Positions 55,802 through 64,000 of a DNA stretch of 64,000 nucleotides are shown here, one piece after another. Every line of letters starts with the position of its first letter. Positions within the stretch are counted from its first letter, which is position 1. The position numbers and the translations under genes were made by a program. Source of the stretch: Amycolatopsis lexingtonensis. GTDB lineage: Bacteria > Actinomycetota > Actinomycetes > Mycobacteriales > Pseudonocardiaceae. The notes beneath the pieces are model-generated. The model saw nothing but the letters and a program-made list of their open reading frames with translations, ran no database searches and had not been told where the DNA came from. The stretch lies in the NCBI RefSeq assembly GCF_014873755.1, contig NZ_JADBEG010000001.1:7848501-7912500 (forward strand), in the 5' to 3' direction.

Positions 55802-57070
55802 CTACTTAGTGGCGCCGACCAGCTCCGGAGAAGAGACGGCCGAGGGCTGCGAAGCCGGCCGGACCGTTCCGCGCAGCAGCCAGACGACGGCCGCGAGCAC
55901 CAGGCCCGCCACGCTCGCCGCCAGGAAGGCCGCGCCCGGGCCCGCGTGCTCGACGAGGTAGCCGCTCACCGACTGGCCGCCGGCCAGACCCAGCGTCACC
56001 GCCGTCAGCACCCAGCCGAACGCCTCCGCCGCGGTGCCCTCCGGGGCGACCAGCTCGATCGCCGCCGAATGGGCCGTCGACTGCGGTGTGATCAGCGCGC
56101 CCGCGAGCAGCATCATCAGGGCCAGGCCCCACAGCGAGGACGGCCACGCGAGCAGCGCCACCAGCGCGCCGAACCCGCCGAGCAGTACCGGCAGCCGCAG
56201 GCCCAGCTTCCGCGGCCACGGGCGCAGGCTGTACGCCACGCCGAATGCGACCGAGCTCAGCGACCACGCCGAGAGCAGCAGCCCGCCGAACGAGGGAGCG
56301 CCGGCCTCGGTGGCCGACGCCGGCACGGCGACCTCGACGAACCCGATCACCACGCCGAAGCCGAGCGCGGCCAGCGCCAGCGTCCGCATGCCCGGGCTCG
56401 CGAGCGCGCCCAGCAGAGAACCGGACGAAGCCGTCGAAGGACCCCAGGCCCGCACTGCCGGGCTCAGCGCGAACAGCACCGCGCCGGTGAACTGCAGCGC
56501 GACGCCCAGCACCAGGCCGGTCCCCGCCCACGGCGCCAGCACCAGCAGCCCGGCGACACCGGGGCCGAGGATGAAGAAGACCTCCATGCTGATCGCCTCG
56601 TATGAGAACGCGGCATTGCGCGCGCCACCCGGCGGGAGCAGCCGCGTCCACAGCGCCCGCGACGCCGACCCGACCATCGGTTCCGACAGCCCGGTGAGCG
56701 CGCCCAGCGCGACGAGCACGGCCGTCGCCGCGTGGGACTCGATCGCCGTCACCAGTGCCGCCATCGAGAGCGCCGAGAGCAGGGCGAAGACGAGCAGCGG
56801 CCGCGTCGGCCCGAACCGGTCGATCAGCCTGCCCTGCACGACGGCGCCGACCGACACCCCGACGAGTGAACCGGCCGAGACGAGCCCGGCGGCGGCGAAG
56901 GATCCGGTTTCGCGCTGGACGTAGAGCAGCGCCGAGATGCCGATCATGGCGATCGGCAGGCGGGCGAGCACGGACGCGACGGCGGGCCGCCGGGCCGCGC
57001 GGGTCGTCAGCGCGGTGCGGTAGTCGGCGAGGGACGTGCGGCTTTCGTGGTTCGAGGCAGACTGGGACAC
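55802..57070 (-). CDS. MFS transporter, 12-helix type
   Basis: A 422-residue protein with about 12 hydrophobic segments. The motif-A-like loop VQGRLIDRFGPTRPLLV lies after helix 2, and the second half opens with PGMRTLALAALGFGVVIGF. GTG 57070 is chosen because the longer frame upstream lacks a credible start and has poor coding character. It shares layout (RFGPTRP, SYEAISMEVFFILGP) with the MFS protein at 12974-14194. An operator-like repeat of GTACCA lies just upstream. The substrate is unknown. Confidence 0.88.
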   Translation of the reverse strand: MSQSASNHESRTSLADYRTALTTRAARRPAVASVLARLPIAMIGISALLYVQRETGSFAAAGLVSAGSLVGVSVGAVVQGRLIDRFGPTRPLLVFALLSALSMAALVTAIESHAATAVLVALGALTGLSEPMVGSASRALWTRLLPPGGARNAAFSYEAISMEVFFILGPGVAGLLVLAPWAGTGLVLGVALQFTGAVLFALSPAVRAWGPSTASSGSLLGALASPGMRTLALAALGFGVVIGFVEVAVPASATEAGAPSFGGLLLSAWSLSSVAFGVAYSLRPWPRKLGLRLPVLLGGFGALVALLAWPSSLWGLALMMLLAGALITPQSTAHSAAIELVAPEGTAAEAFGWVLTAVTLGLAGGQSVSGYLVEHAGPGAAFLAASVAGLVLAAVVWLLRGTVRPASQPSAVSSPELVGATK

Positions 57071-57091
57071 GCGTACCAGTATGCCGCAGAG

Positions 57092-57107
57092 TGGTACGTC
57101 GGTACCA
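57092..57107. promoter_or_regulatory. Inverted repeat TGGTAC-GTCG-GTACCA before MFS gene
   Basis: A 6-4-6 dyad 22 bases before the MFS start. A third copy of the half site (GTACCAGT) is at 57073-57080. The arrangement suits a repressor operator. No regulator gene adjoins it. Confidence 0.5.
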
Positions 57108-57366
57108 GTTATTTGGCGGTCGGGTGCGTCACCGGCAGACTGGAAGTGGATCACGTGAAGTCTCGATCCGGTAACAGTCACGATATTCTCCGTGGACTCG
57201 TGCAACGAAACGGCCCAGGCGGCGTCCTTGAGAGTGAATGGCCTTGAATTCGTGGGTATGGGCCGTGATGGTTGAACAACAGCACAGAACCCAGCTCCCT
57301 CCGGCATATGGGTCGGGGCCTGGTCCGGAGGGCGGGGAGCGCGGATCGTCGGGGGATGGTCCGCGC

Positions 57367-57420
57367 AACAACGAAGAGCCGGTGCGCCACGTCGGGGGTG
57401 GCGCCCGGCTCTTTGTTGTT
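57367..57420 (+). terminator. Imperfect long hairpin followed by T-rich tail
   Basis: A stem of AAGAGCCGG...CCGGCTCTT with further GCGCCAC/GTGGCGC pairing and outer ACAAC/GTTGT is followed by TTTGTTGTT on the + strand. It is independent of the crp terminator 15 bases later. In the 57110-57366 stretch no gene is evident. It may end a short unidentified + strand transcript. Confidence 0.5.
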
Positions 57421-57434
57421 GTCGGCCAAGGCAA

Positions 57435-57472
57435 GAAGAAGGCCCCCTCACCCAGGTGAGGGGGCCTTCTTC
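57435..57472. terminator. 18-bp perfect stem terminator after crp
   Basis: GAAGAAGGCCCCCTCACC (57435-57452) pairs with 57455-57472 over a CA loop. On the minus strand it follows the crp stop by 10 bases and is flanked by A/T-rich bases. It is strong in either direction. Confidence 0.88.
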
Positions 57473-57482
57473 GAAAACAGAC

Positions 57483-58157
57483 TCAGCGAGCGCGACGAGC
57501 CAGGCGCTCCGGGTCCAGGATCAGCACGCTCTTGCCTTCGAGCCGCAGCCAGCCGCGGTGGGCGAAGTCGGCGAGGGCCTTGTTGACGGTCTCGCGGGAC
57601 GCGCCGACGTACTGGGCGATCTCTTCCTGCGTCAGGTCGTGCGTGACCCGCAGCAGGCCCGCCTCCTGGCTGCCGAACCGCTGCGCGAGCTGCAGCAGCG
57701 CGCGCGCCACGCGGCCGGGGACGTCGGTGAAGATCAGTTCCGCGACCATGTTGTTCGTCCGGCGCAGGCGGCGCGCGACCACGCGCAGCAGCTGCTCGGC
57801 GATCTCCGGGCGGGTCGAAATCCACTGGCGCAGGGCCGGGCGGTCCATGGTGACCGCGCGGACCTCGGTGACCGTGGTCGCGCTCGACGTCCGGGGGCCG
57901 GGGTCGAAGATGGACAGCTCGCCGAACATGTCCGACGGGCCGAAGATGCCCAGCAGGTTCTCGCGGCCGTCCGGGGACTTGCGGCCGATCTTCACCTTGC
58001 CGGACTGGATGATGTAGAGCTTGTCGCCGGGTTCACCCTCGTTGAAGATGACATGGCCGCGGGGGAACTCCACGGATTCCAAGGTCTGGGCCAGCGCCTC
58101 CGCCGCTGCCGGCTCCACACCCTGGAAAATGCCCGCACGGGCCAGGGTTTCGTCCAC
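57483..58157 (-). CDS. crp: Crp/Fnr-family global regulator (Rv3676/GlxR type)
   Basis: A 224-residue protein. The cyclic-nucleotide domain (about 15-125) has [20 protein letters not shown] and the phosphate-binding cassette [18 protein letters not shown]. The long dimer helix is at about 110-140. The C-terminal winged HTH has [19 protein letters not shown]. This fits Rv3676/GlxR, which bind TGTGA-N6-TCACA sites. GTG 58157 has GAGGAGG nine bases upstream. A leader dyad (58186-58214) lies before it. It is in the same place as in M. tuberculosis, next to nth. Confidence 0.94.
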   Translation of the reverse strand: MDETLARAGIFQGVEPAAAEALAQTLESVEFPRGHVIFNEGEPGDKLYIIQSGKVKIGRKSPDGRENLLGIFGPSDMFGELSIFDPGPRTSSATTVTEVRAVTMDRPALRQWISTRPEIAEQLLRVVARRLRRTNNMVAELIFTDVPGRVARALLQLAQRFGSQEAGLLRVTHDLTQEEIAQYVGASRETVNKALADFAHRGWLRLEGKSVLILDPERLARRAR

Positions 58158-58307
58158 CTCGGGTGCCTCCTCGTCGAGAAACGTTCACGCCCCTCCCTTG
58201 GCTGGAGGAGCGTGACGCCGATCACTTGCGCGTCAGTCTAGGGCGTACTCCCGAGATCGCCCGTCGGACGCGCGGCCCGCCGAAACGATCTCGTTCGAAC
58301 GTGGAGC

Positions 58308-58559
58308 CTAACTCCGCACGCGACGCGCGCGTAGCCTGGCTGCCCGTCCGCCCAGCCTACGCAGCCGGAACAGCTCGAGGGCCCGGCCGATGCCGTGGCC
58401 GTAGAGCGCCCTGACCTCGTTGGGCTGCGCCTGCTCGAGGAACTCTTCGACCTCGTTCTCCTGCACCGCGACGTGCTTGAGCCTGCTTTCGACGCGCTCC
58501 ATGAAGAGCGCGAAGAACATGATCACGAGGGGGACCAGGATGACGAACCAGACAGTCAT
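58308..58559 (-). CDS. Small single-span membrane protein (Rv3675-like position)
   Basis: An 83-residue protein. The N-terminal helix MTVWFVILVPLVIMFFALFM is followed by a charged cytosolic helix (ESRLKHVAVQENEVEEFLEQ) and a strongly basic C-terminus rich in Arg. This is a type-II-like anchor with a possible coiled coil. ATG 58559 is chosen over ATG 58577. Its place between crp and nth matches Rv3675 of M. tuberculosis. Function unknown. Confidence 0.75.
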   Translation of the reverse strand: MTVWFVILVPLVIMFFALFMERVESRLKHVAVQENEVEEFLEQAQPNEVRALYGHGIGRALELFRLRRLGGRAARLRARRVRS

Positions 58560-58708
58560 GACCGGACCCCGAAACACTCAGTGAAAAGCATCTACTCCAG
58601 ATCCTCGCTCATGGCGGCCGGAAAACTGCGCCGAGGTGGTGCTCTGGCGTGTCGGTCGTCCACCGGTGCACTGACCGGCTCGTCCGACGGCGCCCGTAGG
58701 CTATCGGG

Positions 58709-59470
58709 GTGCCTCCTGCCACCACGAACGCCCCCCGTGAGGGCGCTGGTGAAAGCCGATTGGCTCTGGTGAGACGCGCCAGGCGGATGAAGCGTTGCTT
58801 GGACGACGTGTATCCCGGCGCCCACTGTGAGCTCGACTTCACCACGCCGCTGGAACTGCTGGTCGCGGTCGTGCTGTCCGCGCAGACCACCGACGTCCGG
58901 GTGAACCTGGTCACGCCGGCGCTGTTCAAGCGCTACCGGACCGCCGCCGACTACGCGGGCGCCGACCGCGCCGAGCTGGAGGAGTACCTCCGCAGCACCG
59001 GCTTCTACCGGGCCAAGGCGAACTCCGTGATGGGGCTCGGCGCGGCGCTGGTCGAGCGCTTCGACGGCGAGGTGCCGGGCAAGCTCGAGGACCTCGTCAC
59101 CCTGCCCGGCGTCGGCCGCAAGACGGCGAACGTCGTGCTCGGGAACGCCTTCGACGTCCCCGGCATCACCGTCGACACGCACTTCGGCCGGCTGGTCCGG
59201 CGCTGGGGCTGGACGGCGGAGGAGGACCCGGTCAAGGTCGAGCACGCGATCGGCGAGCTGATCCCCCGCAAGGAGTGGACGATGCTCTCGCACCGGGTGA
59301 TCTTCCACGGCCGCCGCGTCTGCCACGCCAAGAAGCCCGCCTGCGGCGCCTGCCCGCTGGCCAAGGACTGCCCGTCGTACGGCACCGGCCCGACCGGGTT
59401 CGAGGAAGCCGCGAAACTGGTCAAGGGTGTCGAAAAGGACCACATCCTCGCCCTGGCGGCGCCCCGGTGA
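58709..59470 (+). CDS. nth: Endonuclease III
   Basis: A 253-residue DNA glycosylase/AP lyase of base-excision repair for oxidised pyrimidines. The helix-hairpin-helix [17 protein letters not shown] precedes the catalytic Asp in [11 protein letters not shown]; the catalytic Lys is in [11 protein letters not shown] (TTD) to hairpin region. The iron-sulfur loop C-x6-C-x2-C-x5-C is in [17 protein letters not shown]. An N-terminal basic extension of about 25 residues is normal in actinobacteria. GTG 58709 is used. The end overlaps the thioredoxin-like gene (GTGA). Confidence 0.95.
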   Translation: MPPATTNAPREGAGESRLALVRRARRMKRCLDDVYPGAHCELDFTTPLELLVAVVLSAQTTDVRVNLVTPALFKRYRTAADYAGADRAELEEYLRSTGFYRAKANSVMGLGAALVERFDGEVPGKLEDLVTLPGVGRKTANVVLGNAFDVPGITVDTHFGRLVRRWGWTAEEDPVKVEHAIGELIPRKEWTMLSHRVIFHGRRVCHAKKPACGACPLAKDCPSYGTGPTGFEEAAKLVKGVEKDHILALAAPR

Positions 59471-60066
59471 CGAGAGTCACCAAGTGGGCGCTGGCCGCCG
59501 CGGTGCTGGCGGTGGCGCTGATCGTCGCGCTGCTGCCCCGCGGGGGTGCCGACACCGCCGCGAAGCCGTCCGAAGACCTCGCGCCGGCCCGGTCGGCGGC
59601 GGCGCTCCAGCCGTGTCCCGCACCGGGCTCCGGACCGCCGGTGAAGCAGCTCGAAGGCGTCAAGGCGGACTGCCTGGGCGACGGCGCGAGCGTCGACGTC
59701 GGCCAGGCCCTCGCCGGCGCTCCGGTGCTGGTCAACGTGTGGGCGTCGTGGTGCCAGCCGTGCCGGACCGAGCTGCCCGTGCTCCAGGAGTACGCGAAGC
59801 AGCCGGGTGCCGTGCGCGTCCTCGGCGTCCAGGTGCAGAGCCCGGCGAAGGACGGCTTGGACCTCCTCGCGCGGCTGGGTGTGCACCTCCCCTCGGTGTT
59901 CGACGGGGACGGCGGCAGCGGCCCGGTCCGGACGGCGCTCAAGGTGCCTTCCGCGCTCCCGGCGTCCTACCTGGTCACCGCCGGCGGTGAGATCCGGTTC
60001 ATCGCGAATCCCCGGACCTTCGGGAACACTGACCAGGTGCGCGCGGCAGTCGAGGGGGCATCGTGA
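59467..60066 (+). CDS. Membrane-anchored TlpA/ResA-like thioredoxin (Rv3673c-like)
   Basis: A 199-residue protein. An N-terminal helix at about 5-22 ([19 protein letters not shown]) anchors an extracytoplasmic thioredoxin domain. The active site is [18 protein letters not shown] (near residue 95) and the cis-Pro region SALPASYLV near 165. Two extra Cys (QPCPAPG and KADCLGD) precede it. It reduces disulfides outside the cell, perhaps for cytochrome or MarP maturation. GTG 59467 overlaps the nth stop; its own stop overlaps the NUDIX start. Confidence 0.92.
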   Translation: MTRVTKWALAAAVLAVALIVALLPRGGADTAAKPSEDLAPARSAAALQPCPAPGSGPPVKQLEGVKADCLGDGASVDVGQALAGAPVLVNVWASWCQPCRTELPVLQEYAKQPGAVRVLGVQVQSPAKDGLDLLARLGVHLPSVFDGDGGSGPVRTALKVPSALPASYLVTAGGEIRFIANPRTFGNTDQVRAAVEGAS

Positions 60067-60761
60067 TCGGACCACTGGTCGAGCCGGAGTCGGTCCCCGA
60101 GTGGCTGCGGCCGCTGGTCAAGGTGAGCGGCGAGGTCGATTCGAAGACGTTCACGCGGTTCAGCCCGCCCGAAGCCGCGTACACGCGCGCCGCGGCGGTG
60201 CTCATCCTCTTCGGCGAGCGGGAAGCCGACGGCGAACCCGACGTCCTGCTCCAGCGGCGCGCCGACACGCTCGGCTCGCACGCCGGCCAGGTCTCGTTCC
60301 CCGGCGGCGGCGCCGAGGAGGGTGACGGCGGCCCGATCGGCACCGCGCTGCGCGAGGCCGAGGAGGAAACCGGGGTCGTCCCGTCCGGCGTCCGGCCGGT
60401 CGCGGTGCTGCCGGAGCTGTTCGTGCCGGTCTCCAGCTTCGCGGTGACACCGGTGCTGGCGCACTGGGCGGAGCCGTCGCCGGTGCACGCGGTGGACCCG
60501 GCCGAGACGGCGTCCGTCGCCCGCGTCGCCGTCGGCGACCTGGTCGACCCGGCGAACCGGTTCACGGTCAAGAAGGCCGGCGCGCCGTGGAAGGGGCCCG
60601 CCTTCGAGGTCAACGGCCTGTTCGTGTGGGGGTTCACCGCCGGGTTGCTGTCGGTTCTGCTGAACCTGGGAGGCTGGGAGCGCGAGTGGGACGCGGGCGA
60701 CGTCCGGGATCTCGACGAGGCGCTGGCGGCGTACCGGGCACGGGTAACAAGCGAGGGGTGA
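60063..60761 (+). CDS. NUDIX CoA-pyrophosphatase-like hydrolase (Rv3672c-like)
   Basis: A 232-residue protein. The Nudix box GGGAEEGDGGPIGTALREAE and EETGV is intact, preceded by LLQRRADTLGSHAGQVSFPG. That phrase is the UPF0035 signature of NudL/CoA pyrophosphatases. The enzyme would split CoA into phosphopantetheine and 3',5'-ADP. GTG 60063 overlaps the previous stop, and the marP start follows its stop by 4 bases, giving a four-gene nth-marP operon. Confidence 0.92.
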   Translation: MIGPLVEPESVPEWLRPLVKVSGEVDSKTFTRFSPPEAAYTRAAAVLILFGEREADGEPDVLLQRRADTLGSHAGQVSFPGGGAEEGDGGPIGTALREAEEETGVVPSGVRPVAVLPELFVPVSSFAVTPVLAHWAEPSPVHAVDPAETASVARVAVGDLVDPANRFTVKKAGAPWKGPAFEVNGLFVWGFTAGLLSVLLNLGGWEREWDAGDVRDLDEALAAYRARVTSEG

Positions 60762-60765
60762 CACG

Positions 60766-61950
60766 GTGAACTGGGTCGATGTGCTGGTGCTGCTGCTCGC
60801 GTTGCTGGCGGCGGTGTCCGGCGCGTACCAGGGCGTGATCATCGCGCTGCCGTCGCTGGTCGGGGTCGTGCTCGGCGCGATCGTCGGCATCAAGCTGGCG
60901 CCGGTGGTGGTCTCGTTCTTCGACGACCCGGTGTGGAAGGTCGCCTTCGCGGTCGCGACCGTCGTGTTCCTCGTCGCGTTCGGCGAGGCCATCGGCGTCT
61001 ACGTGGGGCGCAAGCTCCGGCAGAAGATCCGGCCCGACAAGCTCTCCGGCGTCGACAAGACGCTCGGCGCGGTCGTGCAGGCCTTGGTCGTCTTCGTGGT
61101 CGCGTGGCTGATCGCGACGCCGCTGACGACCGTGTCCGGCCTGCCAGGGCTGGCCAAGGCGATCAACGGCTCGGTCGTGCTCGGCAAGGTCAACGACACC
61201 ATGCCGGCGGCCGCGCAGGGCTTCCCGAGCCAGCTGCGCAAGCTGCTCGACGCGTCCGGCTTCCCGTCCATCATGGATCCCTTCGAGAAGGCGCCGACGG
61301 CGGACACCTCGCCGCCGGACCCGGCCCTGCAGAGCAGCGGGACCGTCCAGCAGCTGCACGGCAGCGTGGTCAAGATCCGCGGCAGCGCCAGCTCGTGCTC
61401 GCGGTCCCTCGAAGGCAGCGGGTTCGTGATCGCGCCGCAGCGGGTGATGACGAACGCGCACGTCGTGGCCGGCACCGACACCGTCGGCATCGAGACGACC
61501 CAGGGCGACTACCCGGCGCGCGTCGTCTACTTCGACCCGGAGGTCGACATCGCGGTGCTCGCCGTGCCGCGGCTGCGCGCCGAGCCGCTGCAGTTCGCCC
61601 CGGAGACGGCGCGGGCGGGCGACAGCGCGATCGTCCTCGGCTACCCCCTCGACGGCCCGTACCGGGCGACGCCGGCCCGCGTGCGCGGCCGGATCAACCT
61701 GCGCGGCCCGGACATCTACGAGGCCAACACCGTCCAGCGGGACGTCTTCACCGTCCGCGCGGAGATCCGCAGCGGGAACTCCGGCGGCCCGATGGTGACC
61801 CCCGACGGCAAGGTCATCGGCGTCGTCTTCGGCGCGGCGGTGGAAGACCCGGAGACGGGCTTCACGCTGACGGCCGAGCAGGTCCGCGCCGAGGTCGACG
61901 CGGCGCCGTCGCAGACGTCGAACGTGTCGACCGGCTCCTGCGCCGCCTAA
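60766..61950 (+). CDS. marP: MarP-type periplasmic serine protease
   Basis: A 394-residue protein. Four membrane helices (about 3-30, 32-55, 62-82, 100-122) form a CvpA-like region. A trypsin-like domain follows with the triad His in TNAHVVAGTD, Asp in DPEVDIAVLAV and Ser in RSGNSGGPMVT. Cysteines in SSCSRS and in the final STGSCAA fit the regulatory disulfide known in mycobacterial MarP, which supports acid resistance and wall hydrolase processing. GTG 60766 is 4 bases after the NUDIX stop. Its TAA overlaps the next gene's stop. Confidence 0.95.
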   Translation: MNWVDVLVLLLALLAAVSGAYQGVIIALPSLVGVVLGAIVGIKLAPVVVSFFDDPVWKVAFAVATVVFLVAFGEAIGVYVGRKLRQKIRPDKLSGVDKTLGAVVQALVVFVVAWLIATPLTTVSGLPGLAKAINGSVVLGKVNDTMPAAAQGFPSQLRKLLDASGFPSIMDPFEKAPTADTSPPDPALQSSGTVQQLHGSVVKIRGSASSCSRSLEGSGFVIAPQRVMTNAHVVAGTDTVGIETTQGDYPARVVYFDPEVDIAVLAVPRLRAEPLQFAPETARAGDSAIVLGYPLDGPYRATPARVRGRINLRGPDIYEANTVQRDVFTVRAEIRSGNSGGPMVTPDGKVIGVVFGAAVEDPETGFTLTAEQVRAEVDAAPSQTSNVSTGSCAA

Positions 61951-62828
61951 CGCCCGAACCGCAGGGCGAGGCCGTCCAGCAGCGCTCGCATGCCCGACTC
62001 GAAGATGTTGTCGAGGACCAGGTCGTAACCGGTTTCGGTCAGGTCGGCGAGCATCCGCGCGAACGTCGGGTGCCCGGCCGTCATCGCCATCACGGCGGCC
62101 CCTTGGTGGTCCATCCAGTCCTCCTCGGTCAGCCCGGAGGACGCCAGGGCGCTCTGCTCGCGTTCCAGGTGGACCGCCATGCCCTGGACGTGGCTGAAGA
62201 ACAGCACGTGCAGGTCGCACAGGGTCGCGGCGTCGACCCCCAGCTCGGACAGCGCGGACAGTGCCCACTCGCCGTGAGTGGCGAGGTTGCGCAGCGGCAG
62301 CGGCCGCGTGATCGGCCCGAGCTGCGCCAGCCACGGGTGGCGCTTGAAGAGCGACCAGAGCGTGCGGCCGCCGAGCGTCAGCCGGGCGCGCCAGTCGCCC
62401 GACGGCTTCGCCGGGTAGCCGCGCTCGCCGAACGCGGCGTCGGCCATGAGCAGCACCAGCTCGTCCCGGCCGCGCACGTACCGGTACGGCGCCATCGGGG
62501 CGACCCCGAGCCGGGCCGCGACGCCCCGTATCGACAGCGCGCCGAGCCCTTCGGCGTCGGCGATGTCGATGGCCGTGCGCACGAGCCGGTCGCGGGTCAG
62601 CCCGCGCTGGCTGCCCCGGCTTTCGCGGCCCGCGACGACCGTGCCGGACCGCGGTTCCGCGCGCACCAGGCCTTCCTGGCCCAGCAGGGCGAGCGCCTTC
62701 GCCGCGGTCGCCATCGCGACGCCGTGGTCGGCCGCGAGCCGCCGCGTCGAGGGCACCCGCGCGCCCGGCGCCAGCTCACCCCGCGCGATCCGGCCGCGCA
62801 GCTCTTCGGCGATGACCACGTACTTCAC
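61947..62828 (-). CDS. GntR-TetR fusion transcriptional regulator
   Basis: A 293-residue protein. A GntR-type winged HTH occupies about 1-65 (ELRGRIARGELAPGARVPST and later AMATAAKALALLGQEGLVRA). It is followed by a TetR HTH at about 80-125 (LSIRGVAARLGVAPMAPYRY) and a TetR-C-like ligand domain. This two-HTH architecture occurs in actinobacteria. GTG 62828 has AGGAG 8 bases upstream; the longer frame is rejected. It probably represses the divergent FAD monooxygenase gene through the dyad at 62842. Its stop overlaps that of marP. Confidence 0.9.
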   Translation of the reverse strand: MKYVVIAEELRGRIARGELAPGARVPSTRRLAADHGVAMATAAKALALLGQEGLVRAEPRSGTVVAGRESRGSQRGLTRDRLVRTAIDIADAEGLGALSIRGVAARLGVAPMAPYRYVRGRDELVLLMADAAFGERGYPAKPSGDWRARLTLGGRTLWSLFKRHPWLAQLGPITRPLPLRNLATHGEWALSALSELGVDAATLCDLHVLFFSHVQGMAVHLEREQSALASSGLTEEDWMDHQGAAVMAMTAGHPTFARMLADLTETGYDLVLDNIFESGMRALLDGLALRFGR

Positions 62829-62841
62829 GGCTTCTCCTGAC

Positions 62842-62867
62842 CTAGTACAGCAGGGCATCTGTACTAG
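62842..62867. promoter_or_regulatory. Operator-like CTAGTACAG-N8-CTGTACTAG
   Basis: A perfect 9-bp inverted repeat lies 14 bases before the GntR-TetR start and about 70 bases before the monooxygenase start. It is well placed for divergent control and autoregulation. The related half sites CTAGTACAG and CTGTACTAG are unique in the window by eye. Confidence 0.7.
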
Positions 62868-62937
62868 CACAGATTTGGCCATACACCTGCATGAACTCCA
62901 GTGTGGTGCACAGCAGTGTACGACTCTGGAGGAAAAC

Positions 62938-64000
62938 ATGCGGAACATCCTGATCTCCGGCGCTGGCGTCGCCGGCAGCACCCTGGCCTGGTTCCTGGCC
63001 CGCGACGGCTGGTCGGTGACCGTGGTCGAGCGCGCGCCCGGCCCGCGCACCGGCGGCCAGGCGATCGACGTGCGCGGTGCCGCGCTCGACGTCGTCGACG
63101 AGATGGGCCTCGGCGACCGGATGCGCGCGCTGCGCACCCGGATGCGGGGAATGTCCATGGTGGACGGTCAGGGCCAGGAGCTGTTCCGGTCCGAGGAGTA
63201 CACCTACAGCAGCGGACGGCTCGACAACGACGACTTCGAGGTGCTGCGCGACGACGTCGTCGCGATCCTGCACGAGGCGGCCGACGTCGAGTACGTCTTC
63301 GGCGACGCGATCACGGCGCTGACCGAAGAGGCGCACGGCGTGCGCGTCGAGTTCGAACACGGGGGCTTCCGGACGTTCGACCTCGTCGTCGGCGCCGACG
63401 GCCTGCACTCGGCCGTGCGGCGGCTCGCCTTCGGGCCGGAGGAGGAGTTCGTCCGCCACCTCGGGCAGTACCTGGCGATCTTCCCGGCGCCCAACTTCCT
63501 CGGCCTCGAGGACTGGCAGGTCTGGTTCCGCCACGACCACACCGGCGGCGTCGCGTACCCGGTGCGGGACAACACCGAGCTGCGCGTGACGCTCGGGTTC
63601 GGCTCGGAGCCGCTGCCCCGGATGAGCGTCCCGGAGCAGAAGCGGCTGATCGCCGAACGGCTCGGCGGCGTCGGCTGGGAGGTGCCGAAGCTGCTCGAAG
63701 CGATGGCCGCCGCGGACGTCTTCTACTTCGACGCGATGGCCCAGATCGAGCTGGACCGCTGGTCGTCGGGCCGGATCGCGCTGGTCGGCGACGCCGGTTA
63801 CTGCGCCTCGGCGCTGTCCGGCCAGGGGACGAGCCTCGCGCTGGTCGGTGCGTACGTCCTCGCGCAGGAACTGGGCCGCGCCGGCCACGAGGAGGCGTTC
63901 GCGGCCTACGAACGGCGGATGCGGCCGTTCGTCGCGCTCAACCAGGCGCTGGCGACGGAGAACCCGGAGGGCGGCCCGGCCGAGGAGTCGGTGGACCGGG
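62938..64000 (+). CDS. FAD-dependent monooxygenase, cut by window end
   Basis: 354 codons are visible with no stop, so the C-terminus is missing. FAD motif GAGVAGSTLAWFLARDG is at about residue 8. The DG motif VVGADGLHSAVRRLAF is near 150 and the second FAD site IALVGDAGYCASALSGQG near 280. This is a group A aromatic-hydroxylase/TetX-like enzyme that may oxidise a drug or aromatic. GGAGG lies 8 bases before ATG 62938. Divergent control by the GntR-TetR fusion suggests response to its substrate. Confidence 0.92.
   Translation, partial: MRNILISGAGVAGSTLAWFLARDGWSVTVVERAPGPRTGGQAIDVRGAALDVVDEMGLGDRMRALRTRMRGMSMVDGQGQELFRSEEYTYSSGRLDNDDFEVLRDDVVAILHEAADVEYVFGDAITALTEEAHGVRVEFEHGGFRTFDLVVGADGLHSAVRRLAFGPEEEFVRHLGQYLAIFPAPNFLGLEDWQVWFRHDHTGGVAYPVRDNTELRVTLGFGSEPLPRMSVPEQKRLIAERLGGVGWEVPKLLEAMAAADVFYFDAMAQIELDRWSSGRIALVGDAGYCASALSGQGTSLALVGAYVLAQELGRAGHEEAFAAYERRMRPFVALNQALATENPEGGPAEESVDR

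Noticed and set aside
57238..57459. Short + strand ORF of 73 codons near the crp terminator
   Set aside because: It runs through two hairpins, has no ribosome site and weak coding character.
58186..58214. Dyad CACGCCCCTCC/GGAGGAGCGTG in the crp leader
   Set aside because: One mismatch and part of it includes ordinary GC-rich leader sequence; too weak to call as an operator or riboswitch.

Overview
The window reads as a chromosomal segment of a high-GC Gram-positive actinomycete. The genes that point this way are WhiB, a GlxR-type Crp, a MarP-type periplasmic protease, a PonA2-type penicillin-binding protein, an LysC with an internal start for a second subunit, and very dense packing with GTGA/ATGA stop-start overlaps. 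Gene content and style fit Pseudonocardiaceae, most likely Amycolatopsis or a close relative. That placement is inference from gene content, because no search could be run. I see no phage, integrase, transposase or CRISPR array.

Layout. 1-11177: amino-acid and housekeeping genes. A DedA protein and an SDR enzyme come first. Then come leuA, preceded by a short Leu-rich leader ORF and overlapped by a WYL regulator, and the lysC-asd pair, followed by a TPR-like protein and an M48 protease. 11335-18439: an orphan RtcB RNA ligase, a lipoprotein, two MFS exporters (the second with its own TetR gene and a matching operator), a secreted protein and an HSL-type esterase. 18567-24402: stress and redox genes, namely an FMN reductase, Ohr, Dps, glutamate decarboxylase, an old-yellow-enzyme and a TIGR03085-type protein.

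23710-35093 is the most unusual part. Two divergent, tightly coupled operons face each other over a 273-bp gap. Leftward lie a membrane GT2 glycosyltransferase, an ATP-grasp ligase, a flippase-like membrane protein, a NodU-type carbamoyltransferase and a six-helix membrane protein. Rightward lie an unrecognised protein, four tandem paralogous BioF2/FemAB-like acyltransferases and a tautomerase. Together they look like a pathway that makes and exports a glycosylated, amide-linked, carbamoylated cell-surface or secreted molecule that I cannot name.

37957-61950 matches the gene order of the Mycobacterium tuberculosis Rv3671c-Rv3683 neighbourhood: phosphoesterase, ponA2, whiB4, two ArsA-like ATPases, RidA, MBL hydrolase, crp, nth, thioredoxin, NUDIX, marP. 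Extra genes sit inside it: a Ser/Thr kinase, a pair of related unknown proteins, an esterase/VOC/Lrp group, a putative McrA-head nuclease, a DnaN paralogue and an MFS exporter. The window ends with a GntR-TetR fusion regulator and a divergent FAD monooxygenase cut by the edge.

A second theme is small intergenic dyad repeats, nearly all between convergent genes. Seven copies of one 14-bp palindrome occur at four loci, usually paired 32-33 bp apart. A 53-bp double palindrome occurs twice, exactly, in opposite orientation 20 kb apart. Two further designs occur once each. Many probably act as bidirectional terminators, but their repetition and fixed geometry suggest REP-like dispersed elements. 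One tRNA gene (tRNA-Pro, CGG) was found.
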